Shown one piece after another: positions 16,998 through 29,581 of a stretch of 33,267 bases of DNA; the stretch's first letter is position 1; each line of letters opens with the position of its first letter. Below the pieces are notes generated by a model. That model ran no database searches and was not told the origin of the DNA. It was given only the letters and a program-made list of their open reading frames with translations. The translations under genes and the position numbers were made by a program. The stretch is from Myxococcales bacterium (GTDB lineage Bacteria > Myxococcota_A > UBA796 > SXON01): contig SHYV01000021.1 of NCBI GenBank assembly GCA_009692605.1, forward strand, positions 1-33,267, in the 5' to 3' direction.

Positions 16998-17118
16998 GCG
17001 TGCGCTCCAGCTGACAGGTGCGGCAATCCCGGGTGGACTACCGGGGCCGTCTTATCGTGTTCCTGGCGGGGTGTCGTCGCGAATGGGGTTTCTTTGGGAT
17101 ATTGAGGCTCCGCTCTGG

Positions 17119-17772
17119 ATGCTTTACGCCGTGCCCGACGCTCGTGTCATCCTCGCCACAGCGTCCCGGTGGCGCGCGAAGTTGCTGGAGGACACCGGGC
17201 TGACGGTGGTGCTCGTGCCGGCGCCCATTGACGAGGATGCGGTGCGCGCCGCAGATGCCGTCTCACTCGCCGCCGCCCGCGCCGCAGCGAAGGCGGACGC
17301 TGTCTGGAGGCTGATCTGCGGGCAGGGGCCATCCTCCGGCGGTGAGGAAGCGGGGCTACCGGAGCTCGGCGTGATCGTCATCGGCGCGGATCAGGTCGCT
17401 CACATCGACGGGGAGCCGTTCGGCAAGCCCCTCAACCCCGACGATCACCGGGCTCGGCTGCGGTCGCTTCGGGGTCGGACGCACGTGCTGTCCACAGGGG
17501 TCGCCTTCCGTGGATCGGGTGTCGTGTCGCTTGGGCAGGCTGCTGACTTCGTGGAACACACGGGCATCCGGTTTCGCGCTGACGTGACCGACGCCGAGAT
17601 CGACGCCTACGTGGCTTCCGGGGATGGGAGCGGCTGCGCGGGCGGGTACCGCGCCGAGGGGCCGGGCGCCTGGCTCATCGCCGGGGTCGAGGGGGATTGG
17701 TCGAACGTGATCGGGCTTCCGGTGTTTGGGGTCCTGGACCGGCTTCGGCGCTGCGGGGTCAGGGTTTCCTGA
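17119..17772 (+). CDS. maf: Maf-family nucleotide pyrophosphatase
   Basis: VILATASRWRAKLLEDTGL, VIGADQVAHIDGEPFGKP, RGRTHVLSTGVAF, CAGGYRAEGPGAWLIAGVEGDWSNVIGLPVF; start inferred (ORF track start 16846 overlaps the opposite-strand gene). Confidence 0.9.
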   Translation: MLYAVPDARVILATASRWRAKLLEDTGLTVVLVPAPIDEDAVRAADAVSLAAARAAAKADAVWRLICGQGPSSGGEEAGLPELGVIVIGADQVAHIDGEPFGKPLNPDDHRARLRSLRGRTHVLSTGVAFRGSGVVSLGQAADFVEHTGIRFRADVTDAEIDAYVASGDGSGCAGGYRAEGPGAWLIAGVEGDWSNVIGLPVFGVLDRLRRCGVRVS

Positions 17773-17810
17773 ACCCGATCGGACGCGGAAGAGTCATGCC
17801 CGCGGGCACC

Positions 17811-18650
17811 CTACAGCTGTCCGATCTCGCCGACCGCGGAGCCCAGTCCGCGCTCTACGTACAGGTTCACGATGGTGCCGGCGGTCTCTTCAAGCGCCTT
17901 CTGCGTGACGTTGATGACCGGCCAGGTCCGGTTCTTACGGAAAAGCTCCTCCGAATACTCGAGCTCGGCGTGGATGTACTCCAATTGCCCATAGTTGGTG
18001 GCGCCACCGGCGCGCATCGTCCGGAGGCGCTGCTTGCGGATGCCCTCGAGCGACTCCGGGTCGATGGTGAGCGCGAACACGCGGTGCTGGTTCACCTCCC
18101 AAAGCTCCTTCGGCGGGTCGCGGTCAAGCACCAGAGGGACGTTCGCGACCTTGTATCCCTTGTACGCCAGAAAAACTGACAGGGGGGTCTTCGAGGTGCG
18201 CGACACGCCGACGAGCACGATGTCGGCCTGCTTGAGCATGCGCGGCTCCTTGCCATCGTCGACCTTGACCGTGAACTCAACGGCCTCGATCCGGCGGAAG
18301 TAGGCCTCGTCCGCCCGATGCAGGAGCCCGGGGAGGTTCTGCGGAGTAGCGTCGAGCCAACCCGACAGTCCGGTGATGACGTTCCCGATCACGTCGACCT
18401 GCAGGATGCGGAAGGCCTTGGAGAGCTCGTTCGCGAAGGTCCGCTGCTCGGCGGAGACGAGCGAGGTCACCACGAACGCCTGTTGAAGCGCCGCCTGCTT
18501 CAGGATGCGCTCCAATGTGGGGCGCTCGACCACGTTGGGGAACAGGTGGACCTGCACTTTGGTCCCCTCGAATTGGCTTAGGGCCGCGCGGGTGACGCGG
18601 TCGGCGGTCTCTCCGGTGCCGTCCGAGATGACGAAGATGGGTCGGGACAT
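17811..18650 (-). CDS. ppsR: PEP synthetase regulatory protein (bifunctional kinase/pyrophosphorylase, DUF299)
   Basis: IFVISDGTGETADRVTRAALSQF, GVSRTSKTPLSVFLAYKGYKVANVPLV, KRTWPVINVT-like C-terminus. Confidence 0.93.
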   Translation of the reverse strand: MSRPIFVISDGTGETADRVTRAALSQFEGTKVQVHLFPNVVERPTLERILKQAALQQAFVVTSLVSAEQRTFANELSKAFRILQVDVIGNVITGLSGWLDATPQNLPGLLHRADEAYFRRIEAVEFTVKVDDGKEPRMLKQADIVLVGVSRTSKTPLSVFLAYKGYKVANVPLVLDRDPPKELWEVNQHRVFALTIDPESLEGIRKQRLRTMRAGGATNYGQLEYIHAELEYSEELFRKNRTWPVINVTQKALEETAGTIVNLYVERGLGSAVGEIGQL

Positions 18651-18683
18651 GCCCGCAAGGTAGCCCGTGCTTACGGTTTCGCG

Positions 18684-19166
18684 ATGCTCGCGCTCGCCCT
18701 CTTTCTCGCCTTCACCGTGATCCCCGCGCTTGAGACCTACTTGCTGATCGAGGTGGGACGGCAGATCGGGGGGTGGTCGACGGTGGGTTGGTTAGTCGCG
18801 ATGGGGCTTCTGGGCTCGGTCCTCGGCAAGCGGGCCGGCTCGGGGGTCCTACGGCAGATCTCGGACGACCTCCGGAGCGGGCGCAGCCCGGCCGACAGCG
18901 TGGTCGAGGGCGCGCTGGTGCTGGTCGGCAGCGTCCTGTTGGTCACGCCGGGGATCCTCTCGGACGTCGTCGGCGTGCTGCTCTTCATCCAACCTCTGCG
19001 GCGTTCGCTGGCGCCGCGGCTGAAGGCTGTGGCGTTGGGGTGGCTGTCCGGCCGCTCCGGCGGGCTGTCTTGGAAGGTCGGCTCGATGGGGCCCGGGCCG
19101 GGCGCTGCGCCGCCCGCTGCCAATCCGGAGCGGCTCGCCAGAGGCTTCGACCACCCGAGCTCCTGA
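18684..19166 (+). CDS. fxsA: FxsA family membrane protein
   Basis: PALETYLLIEVGRQIGGWSTVGWLVAMGLLGSVLGKRAG...LLVTPGILSDVVGVLLFIQPLR pattern. Confidence 0.85.
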   Translation: MLALALFLAFTVIPALETYLLIEVGRQIGGWSTVGWLVAMGLLGSVLGKRAGSGVLRQISDDLRSGRSPADSVVEGALVLVGSVLLVTPGILSDVVGVLLFIQPLRRSLAPRLKAVALGWLSGRSGGLSWKVGSMGPGPGAAPPAANPERLARGFDHPSS

Positions 19167-19202
19167 TCCGGCTACGTTGATGGCCATGACCTGTTTGGCT
19201 CC

Positions 19203-20171
19203 ATGATTCGCTGCCATCTCTTCAACGGCCACAGCCCCATCCAGTGCGATGTGCCGCTCGCCGAGGCGCTTGCTGCCCCGTCGAACATGAGCCTTTGGGT
19301 CGACATCGAGGACCTGCAGGGAGCGGAGCTCGACGCGCTGCTCTCAAAATTCCATTTCCATCCGCTTGCGATCGAAGACTGCCAGCACTCCCAGCGACGG
19401 TCCAAGTACGAGCGCTACTCATCCCACGCCTTTTTGGTGATGAACGCGCTCGACCGCACCACCGTCGACCGGCTCGACCTCGTCGCGATCTGCATGTTCG
19501 TTCGGCCCGGTCTGATCGTGACCACCCACCCCAAGACCGTGCGCGCCCTCGATCAGGTCCTCAAGCGCGCGCAGCTGGATCCTGAGCGCGGCGTCGGCAC
19601 CACCGAGCGCCTTCTGCACGCGATCATCGACGTCGTCGTCGATGAATTCCTCCCCTTGCTCGATGAATACGAGGAGGAACTCTCGGTGCTGCAACGGCGG
19701 ATCGGCGAGCCCGGTACGTTCGTGCCGGACCGACTCGTGGCGATCCGACAGGAGCTGCTCGTGGTGCGCCGCATCATCCTCCCGCACATCGAAGTCGTCC
19801 GGCGCCTCACCGACCCCGACACGCCCGACGTCTCGGCAGACATCCGCCTGTATTTTCGGGACGTCCTCGATCACGCGATGATCGTGAGCGACACCGACAC
19901 GCTGCTGCTGGAGGTCGTGAACGGGGCGCTTCAACTCCACGCCAGCGTGGTGAATGAGCGCCTGAACGAGGTGATGAAGTTCCTGACCATCGCCAGCGTG
20001 CTGATGCTGCCGTGGACGGTGATCTCCGGGATCTTCGGCATGAATTTCGATGTCATACCGTTCGCCCACCACCCGTACGGCTTTCATGCGGCGGTGCTCG
20101 CGATGGCAGGCACCGCTGCCGGCCTCTTGTGGTACTTCGGGCGCAGCGGTTGGCTGGGCGGCCGGCGGTGA
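19203..20171 (+). CDS. corA: CorA-type magnesium/divalent cation transporter
   Basis: LAIEDCQHSQRRSKYERY, C-terminal TM pair with GMN motif (GIFGMNFDVIP). Confidence 0.93.
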   Translation: MIRCHLFNGHSPIQCDVPLAEALAAPSNMSLWVDIEDLQGAELDALLSKFHFHPLAIEDCQHSQRRSKYERYSSHAFLVMNALDRTTVDRLDLVAICMFVRPGLIVTTHPKTVRALDQVLKRAQLDPERGVGTTERLLHAIIDVVVDEFLPLLDEYEEELSVLQRRIGEPGTFVPDRLVAIRQELLVVRRIILPHIEVVRRLTDPDTPDVSADIRLYFRDVLDHAMIVSDTDTLLLEVVNGALQLHASVVNERLNEVMKFLTIASVLMLPWTVISGIFGMNFDVIPFAHHPYGFHAAVLAMAGTAAGLLWYFGRSGWLGGRR

Positions 20172-20220
20172 GGGCAGTCCGGCCGTCTGCCGCGGCCCGT
20201 ATTTCTGGATAGGTCAGGTC

Positions 20221-21144
20221 GTGCATACGCCAAGAGCATCCCCCGCCGCTGCCGAGCTGCTGACTGTGCTGGCCTCCGCCCGCGCTGCGCTCGTCGCCGC
20301 GGAGATCGCGAACGTCGACCGGTTCGGAGCGGCGCTCGACGTCCTCGCGCCCGCTTCGGTCGTTTGGTGTGCCGGCCTGGGAAAGAGCGGCCTCGTCGCA
20401 CGAAAGATCGCCGGGACCCTGACCTCGCTCGGGCGGCGGGCCGTCTTCCTTCATCCGGTGGAAGCGCTCCATGGAGATGCGGGCGCCGTGCGTTCCGAAG
20501 ATGTCCTGGTCGCCGTCTCGCAGAGCGGTCACACCTCAGAGCTTTTACGGTTGGTACACGAACTTTCGGTCCCCACCGTCGCGTTGACGGCCGCCGGATC
20601 ACCGCTCGCCGCGGTCGCACGCGCCACGATGGACACCTCGGTGCGCGACGAGGCCGGCGGGCGATTGCCGGTCACCTCATTTCTGGTGGCTTGCGCGCTC
20701 GGGGACGCGCTCGCGCTCGCGCTTGGCGGAGAGGTCCAGCACCCGGGAGGGAACATCGGCGCGATGGCGCTTCCGGTGCGGCGCTTCATGCTCCCGCCCC
20801 CGATGGTGCCCGGTAGCCTGAAGCTGGTGGATGTCATTCCCAGACTTGCGCTGGGCGCTGTCCTCGTCGAAGGCGGTGGCATTTTCACCGACGGGGATCT
20901 TCGTCGCGCGGTGGGGGCGACCCCCGATGCGTTGTCCCGATCGGTGGGCGATCTCTGCACGCGGTCTCCCGTGACGGTCGGCGCTGACGAACCCGCACGG
21001 GTAGCGCTGGAGCGCATGGAGCGGCGCGCCTCGCAGATCGCCGTGCTCCCCGTCGTGGGATTCGCAGCGGAGTCGGGGGACACCTCAGGCTACGTCGGCA
21101 TCGTTCGCCTGCACGATCTCGTCAGGGCCGGCTTCGGCGTGTGA
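20221..21144 (+). CDS. KpsF/GutQ-like D-arabinose-5-phosphate isomerase (SIS plus CBS)
   Basis: GLGKSGLVARKIAGTLTSLGRRAVFLHPVEALHGDAGAV, VAVSQSGHTSELL, IFTDGDLRRAV; GTG start inferred. Confidence 0.88.
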   Translation: MHTPRASPAAAELLTVLASARAALVAAEIANVDRFGAALDVLAPASVVWCAGLGKSGLVARKIAGTLTSLGRRAVFLHPVEALHGDAGAVRSEDVLVAVSQSGHTSELLRLVHELSVPTVALTAAGSPLAAVARATMDTSVRDEAGGRLPVTSFLVACALGDALALALGGEVQHPGGNIGAMALPVRRFMLPPPMVPGSLKLVDVIPRLALGAVLVEGGGIFTDGDLRRAVGATPDALSRSVGDLCTRSPVTVGADEPARVALERMERRASQIAVLPVVGFAAESGDTSGYVGIVRLHDLVRAGFGV

Positions 21145-21177
21145 TCAGCGCGACTGTACGCCCGAGACGGGCCGGGC

Positions 21178-23004
21178 GTGAGGCTCGATGCTAAGTCCGC
21201 GTCACCCATGAACTACGGCTTCGTCATCGACACGCGCTCTTGCATCGGCTGCCATGCCTGCTCGACCGCCTGCAAGAGCGAGAACGAGGTGCCGCTCGGT
21301 GTGAATCGGACCTGGGTGAAGTACACCGAGACCGGCCGGTTTCCCGACACCCGGCGGGCGTTTCAGGTCACGCGCTGCAATCACTGCGCGAACCCGCCCT
21401 GCGTGCGCATCTGTCCGGTCACGGCGATGTACCAGCGCAAAGACGGCATCGTCGAGTTCGACTCCTCGGTGTGCATCGGCTGCAAGGCGTGCCTGCAGGC
21501 CTGCCCCTATGACGCGATCTACATCGATCCCGACAGCGGAACGGCCGCCAAGTGCCACTTCTGCGGTCACCGGGTGGAAAACGGGCTGGAGCCCGCCTGC
21601 GTCGTGGTGTGTCCGACGCACTCGATCATCGCTGGCGACATGGACGACCCCAAGAGTGAGATCGCCCGCGTGCTCGCGCGGAACGCCACCACGGTGCGCA
21701 AGCCCGAGCAGGGGACCGCACCGAAGCTGTTTTACATCGACGGGACTGACGTCGCGATGCACCCCACCGCGACGGATCGCGAGCCCGCCGGTCTCATGTA
21801 CACCGATGTGCTCGATGCGCACGGCCGGCACCGGGGTCCGGAGGACGGATACGCGGACGCGACCTTCTACCAGGTGCGGCTCAAGCTGGATGACGGGTAC
21901 GACGGGGGTGGGCCCGGAGAACGGGGAGAGGCGGGCTCGCACGCGAGGATCGAGACCGGGGCGCGCACCTCGGCCTCGGGAGCCCCGATCCGCGACCCCG
22001 GGGAGCAGGGTGTCCCCTCCGGCGGACCGATCCAGATCCAGCCTGGCCGGATGGCCGGGCACATGGTGTCGCAGGTGGCCAACACGGTGTTCCACAAGGT
22101 GCCCTGGCACTGGCAGGTCCCGGCGTACACGGTGTCGAAGTCGGTCGGGACCGGGGCCTTCCTGCTGGTCGCCGCGCTCGGGCCGACCGGGGCTGGCTTC
22201 CGCGCGCCGGAGGAGGCGACGCTGGTCATCGGGCTGGTGGGCATACTAGCCACGCTGCTGACCACGGCGTTGCTGGTCGGCGATCTGGAGCGGCCTGAGC
22301 GGTTCCTGCGCATCCTGACCCGGCCGCAGTGGCGGAGCTGGTTGACGCGGGGGGCGTTCCTGCTGGTGGGTTTCTCCATCGTCTCCACGTTGCTCTGGGT
22401 CGCGCAGTCCTGCCTTTGGCTTGGCTGGTGCTGGCCCGGCGGTGAGGAGACCCTGGCGCTGGCCGGGCTGGGTCTCGCGGTGCTCACGATCCCGCTGGCC
22501 ATCGGTGCGGCCGTCTACACCGCCTTCCTGTTTGCCCAGTGCGAGGGCCGGGACCTCTGGCAGAGCCCGCTGCTCCCCGCCCACATGTTGGTCCACTCCG
22601 TGATGATGGGTGGGGCGGTGGTGGGCGTGGTGACCGTCGTCGTGCCCAACGCGGGGTTGGCCGCGGTCGCGCCCCCGCTGCTAGGCGCGATGCTGGTCGT
22701 GGACCTCTTCTTCATCCTCGCCGGAGAGTTCGGCGTCGCCCACGCCAGCGAAGCGGCCGCCCGTGCCGCGCGCGAAATCTCGCATGGGAAATACTCGCGA
22801 CAGTTTTGGGTGGGGGCCATCGGCATCGGACATGTCGCGCCCCTGCTGCTGCTCGCCGCGTCGGCGGGTTGGGCTTCCATGGTTGGGTCGGGAGCGGAGG
22901 GTCCGCGGCTCCTGGTCGCCCTCGCAGGCCTGCTCGCCTGCGTCGGGCTCTATCTTTACGAGCACGCGTTTGTGATGGCCCCGCAGGAGATCCCGAACTC
23001 ATGA
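21178..23004 (+). CDS. Fe-S electron transfer subunit fused to NrfD/PsrC-type membrane subunit
   Basis: Ferredoxin-like clusters CIGCHACSTAC, CNHCANPPCVRICP, CIGCKACLQACPYDAI, CHFCGH...CVVVCP; then about 8 hydrophobic helices. Start may be ATG 21208. Confidence 0.9.
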   Translation: MRLDAKSASPMNYGFVIDTRSCIGCHACSTACKSENEVPLGVNRTWVKYTETGRFPDTRRAFQVTRCNHCANPPCVRICPVTAMYQRKDGIVEFDSSVCIGCKACLQACPYDAIYIDPDSGTAAKCHFCGHRVENGLEPACVVVCPTHSIIAGDMDDPKSEIARVLARNATTVRKPEQGTAPKLFYIDGTDVAMHPTATDREPAGLMYTDVLDAHGRHRGPEDGYADATFYQVRLKLDDGYDGGGPGERGEAGSHARIETGARTSASGAPIRDPGEQGVPSGGPIQIQPGRMAGHMVSQVANTVFHKVPWHWQVPAYTVSKSVGTGAFLLVAALGPTGAGFRAPEEATLVIGLVGILATLLTTALLVGDLERPERFLRILTRPQWRSWLTRGAFLLVGFSIVSTLLWVAQSCLWLGWCWPGGEETLALAGLGLAVLTIPLAIGAAVYTAFLFAQCEGRDLWQSPLLPAHMLVHSVMMGGAVVGVVTVVVPNAGLAAVAPPLLGAMLVVDLFFILAGEFGVAHASEAAARAAREISHGKYSRQFWVGAIGIGHVAPLLLLAASAGWASMVGSGAEGPRLLVALAGLLACVGLYLYEHAFVMAPQEIPNS

Positions 23005-23029
23005 ACCCAGTTCCCACCAGCGGCACCCC

Positions 23030-26058
<3,029 letters not shown>

Positions 26059-26062
<4 letters not shown>

Positions 26063-27117
26063 TCCCGGACCGGTTGGCCGCCGCACCGTTGGCTCCCGCA
26101 CCGTTGGTCCCCCCCCCCGGCCTGCAGGCCCTCGCCCGGAGTCGCGCCTACGCGCTGCTTGGCGACCTGTTCGGACGGGGGCTCCGGGCGGAGACCCTGG
26201 TCGCCTGGCGTCAGGTCGACGGGGGCATCCTCGGCGACGACCCCGCCCCAGCCGACGTTTGTGTGGACCTTGAGGCCGCGGCCGAGGCACACACTCGGTT
26301 TTTTGTACTCGAACTGCCTGCGTTTGAGGGGGCTTTTCTCGCGCCTGACGGGCTCCTTGGCGGGGCCATCACCCAATCCGTGCGCGCCGCGCGGACCCTA
26401 GCTGGCCTAGGCGACCCGGTGGACGTCGAGCCCGACCATCTCGCGGCGGAGCTCGCCTGGTTGGGGTTTCTGTGTGGGGCGGAGGCCGACGCGCTTCGGG
26501 ACGGCGTGGACGCTGGGCCGATCATCGGGCTGCAGCGGGCAGCGCTGAACACCCACCTGCTTCGCTGGGTGCCCGCCTTCGTCGCCGCGCTCGACTCGAT
26601 CATCGGCGGGGAGCCCGCGGGGGCCGCCGATCGCGTCTACCAGCGCGGCGCAAACATCGCCCTTCAGGTGCTCATCGAGCACGCCGCCGTCGTGGGCGCA
26701 GGTGGGGATGGCCCCGAGGCGGGGAGCGCGTGGGCGCTCCCGGTCGCCACGGACGTCCTGGAAGACCCGAAAGCGGGTCTACGAGCCATCGCCGAGCACC
26801 TCGTCCTCCCCTGTCAGGCAGGCGGCTACCTCACCCGCGGTGTGATCCTGCGGGCGGCGCGCCGCCTTGAGCTGCCGACCACGTTCGGTACCCGCGCCGA
26901 TCTGCTTGAGGGGCTGCTGTGCGCGGCGGCGCAATACTCGATGGTGGCGGACGTGTGCCGGGAGCTCGGGATCGTCGTCGCGGGGTGGGCCCGAACCCTT
27001 GAGTCGGCCCCGACCATCGCGGCGACTCCATGGCTTGATCGCGGCCGTCGTACGCAGGCGCTGCTGGCGCGGGTGGCTGCGGCCGGGCGGGCTGACGACT
27101 CCGACAGGCTGGGCTGA
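26059..27117 (+). CDS. TorD/DmsD-like redox enzyme maturation chaperone
   Basis: GTG start overlapping the previous stop (GTGA); RSRAYALLGDLFGRG..., DHLAAELAWLGFLCGAEADA; helical protein at end of a Mo-enzyme operon. Confidence 0.78.
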
Positions 27118-27138
27118 GGGGTCCTTTAGGCCTTCTCC

Positions 27139-28191
27139 CTACGCCGGGCACGCCGCGTACTGGATCAGAAATTCGTACATCGCCGGCCCGCCGGTCGCGT
27201 CGTCGTCGAGCAGGACCCGGCCCGTCCACCCGTTTGTCGAGGTCGGCTGCTCGGTCACCGTGACGCTCCCGCGCGCCTCGATGATCGTGATCTGGAGCGT
27301 CGTATCGTAGCCGGGCAGCGTTTTCGGGAGCGGATCGTACCGATCACTGACCGTCGCGGACGCCCAGGTAGGGATCCACGCCACGCCGTCGAGCAGGGTC
27401 TCTGCGCTGGGGCAGCCGCTGTGCTCTCCCACCCTGTCGAAGTTTCGATGCTCCCACCAGCCGGCGCTCCCTTGGATGACGAACCAGTCCGAGCCGTCGA
27501 TGCATGCGCGCACGTTCAGGAGGTCGACGATGGCGCCGGGGTACTGGGCGGGGTCAGTGTCGTCACAGTCGTCGGGGTTGTCGGCCCAGTTGTCATCAGG
27601 GAAGCAGGCCGCGAGAGGCGAGTTGGGGTCGCCGTAGCCGTCCCCATCGACGTCTGCCCAGCCGGTGGCCTCTCCGGAGCTGTCGAGATCCGGGTCGGCG
27701 TCATCCACGAGACCGTCGCAGTCGTTGTCCAGCCCGTCGCAGATTTCCACTGCGCCTGGATGGATGGCGGCGGCCGCGTCGTCGCAGTCTTCGTTGTCGG
27801 CCACCCAGCCGGCGGGCTGCGTGCAGGCGATCGTGGTGGTCTCGGGGTCGCCGTACGTGTCGGAGTCGCTGTCCTGGTACCAGACGGTGCCGAGGTCTTC
27901 GTCGGTGCGGCCGTCGCAGTTGTCGTCGATCTCGTTGCAGATCTCGAGGGCCGCGGGGTTTACGGCCGCGTCTGTGTCATCGCAGTCGGTCCCATCAGCG
28001 ACGTAGCCCTCCGGTTGGTCACACGCCTCCACCATGGCGCCGGGGCTGCCCGCATTGTCGCCGTCCGCGTCGGCGTACCAGGTGTCCGTGAAACAGGCGA
28101 TGGGGTCGCTGTCGGCTTCGATCAGCTTGTTGTCGCTGCGGCAGCCGACAAGGACCATGAGCGGGATGGCCAGCAAGGGGGAGGGACGCAT
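27139..28191 (-). CDS. Lipoprotein with MopE-type putative metal-binding repeats
   Basis: MRPSPLLAIPLMVLVGC signal; repeats WYADADGDNAGSP..DCDDTDAAVNPAALEICNEIDDNCDGRTDED, WYQDSDSDTYGDP..., WADVDGDGYGDP...; start inferred at 28191. Confidence 0.9.
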   Translation of the reverse strand: MRPSPLLAIPLMVLVGCRSDNKLIEADSDPIACFTDTWYADADGDNAGSPGAMVEACDQPEGYVADGTDCDDTDAAVNPAALEICNEIDDNCDGRTDEDLGTVWYQDSDSDTYGDPETTTIACTQPAGWVADNEDCDDAAAAIHPGAVEICDGLDNDCDGLVDDADPDLDSSGEATGWADVDGDGYGDPNSPLAACFPDDNWADNPDDCDDTDPAQYPGAIVDLLNVRACIDGSDWFVIQGSAGWWEHRNFDRVGEHSGCPSAETLLDGVAWIPTWASATVSDRYDPLPKTLPGYDTTLQITIIEARGSVTVTEQPTSTNGWTGRVLLDDDATGGPAMYEFLIQYAACPA

Positions 28192-28346
28192 GCGGGGTCC
28201 GGATCGCGGGAGCGTACCACCGATCCGCCCTGTGTTGCGGCGCTCCTGACACGGGTGCGTGGCCGCGCCGGTCGAATTTCGGGCGGCGCGACGAGGCGGA
28301 TGACCGTAGGCCGCTCCGGGCACGCCATGGGACGTTAAAGGGCCCC

Positions 28347-29495
28347 ATGTCGAACGTCGCCACCTACCTCGCCTCCACGAACGTCCTGTCTCGCGTGCCG
28401 CGGAGCGCGGTCGTCGGCAGCGTACCGCTCTGGTCACTCCAGAACCTCGAGGATGGGCAGGTCTTCTGCAAGGAGGGGGACCCGGGCGACAGCATCGCTG
28501 TCCTCGTGGAAGGCGAGTGCACGGCGCAGGTCGATGGCGTGGAGGTGGGCCGCATCAAGCGGGGGGATCTGATCGGCGAGTCCTCTGTCTTTTTCATCGG
28601 AGGGACACGGTCGGCCACGGTGGTGTCTCGGGCCCGGTCCTCGTTCCTCCTGCTTCGAGGGGAAGACCTGCGCAGGCTGCGCGCCGAGCAGAACCCGGTG
28701 TACATGGCGCTGGTCGACCACGGTTTGCAGGAGCTGGCCCGCCGCGTACAACGAGCCAACGATCGGCTCTCCCGGCTGGTGGAGGGCACCCATGAGCGCC
28801 CGGCTCGCAAGGACCCGTCCGCGCTCGTCCGGCTCTGGAAGTCGCTGGTTCCGGGCAAGCCAGCGGCGCCCTGCCCGTCGCTTGAGCCGCTGCTGCGTCG
28901 GTTGCCGGGCCTCGCCAAGGCGCCTCCGGGGGCGCTGGCGCCGCTTCGGGACGCGTTCGAATCCCGGGCGTTTGCGGAGGGTGAGGTGCTTTTTCTGGAG
29001 CAGGACTCGGCCGACGCGGCGTGGGTGGTCGCGCTTGGCAAGGTGGACGTGCTTCGGCAGGTTCGCGGTACACGGGCCGAGCGGCTGACCACCCTGTCGG
29101 CGGGTGATCTGTTCGCGGTGAACGCCCTGATCGCCAAGGGGCCTCGGACTGCGTCCTGCGTCGCTACGACCCCGGTTTGGGCGTTTCGGATCAGCGCCGA
29201 GGCCAGCCGCGGGCTCACGGGCGAGGCGCTGCTGTGGTGGAGCGAGTGTGTGCTCGCGGTGATGCAGGAGCAGCTCCGGCGGGCGAATGGCAATCTGGGG
29301 CGCGCGGCGGGGTCACAAGCGGACTCCCTTCTGCCGCCGGCACCCACGGCGAGCGAACCTCAGCCCGACGCCGTCCTGCAAGGCCTCCTCACGCAGTCCG
29401 GCTTCCTCGAGGGGCTGCCGTTGGACTTCAACCTCGATGACGTCGAGGTCGTCATCGATGAGGATACGCTCCGGAACTCGAAGCGACGCCACTGA
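28347..29495 (+). CDS. Protein with two cyclic nucleotide-binding-like domains and no recognised output domain
   Basis: VFCKEGDPGDSIAVLVEGECTAQVDGVEVGRIKRGDLIGESSVFFIGGTRSATVVS and VLFLEQDSADAAWVVALGKVDVLRQ...LTTLSAGDLFAVNALIAKGPRTASCVA. Confidence 0.88.
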   Translation: MSNVATYLASTNVLSRVPRSAVVGSVPLWSLQNLEDGQVFCKEGDPGDSIAVLVEGECTAQVDGVEVGRIKRGDLIGESSVFFIGGTRSATVVSRARSSFLLLRGEDLRRLRAEQNPVYMALVDHGLQELARRVQRANDRLSRLVEGTHERPARKDPSALVRLWKSLVPGKPAAPCPSLEPLLRRLPGLAKAPPGALAPLRDAFESRAFAEGEVLFLEQDSADAAWVVALGKVDVLRQVRGTRAERLTTLSAGDLFAVNALIAKGPRTASCVATTPVWAFRISAEASRGLTGEALLWWSECVLAVMQEQLRRANGNLGRAAGSQADSLLPPAPTASEPQPDAVLQGLLTQSGFLEGLPLDFNLDDVEVVIDEDTLRNSKRRH

Positions 29496-29581
29496 CCGCG
29501 GAGATCCTTGCGGATGGACGGGCCCCGGGGACGAAGAGGCGATAGCCGCCGCTGCCCGTCCCCTTCGTCTTTGGAGCCGCC

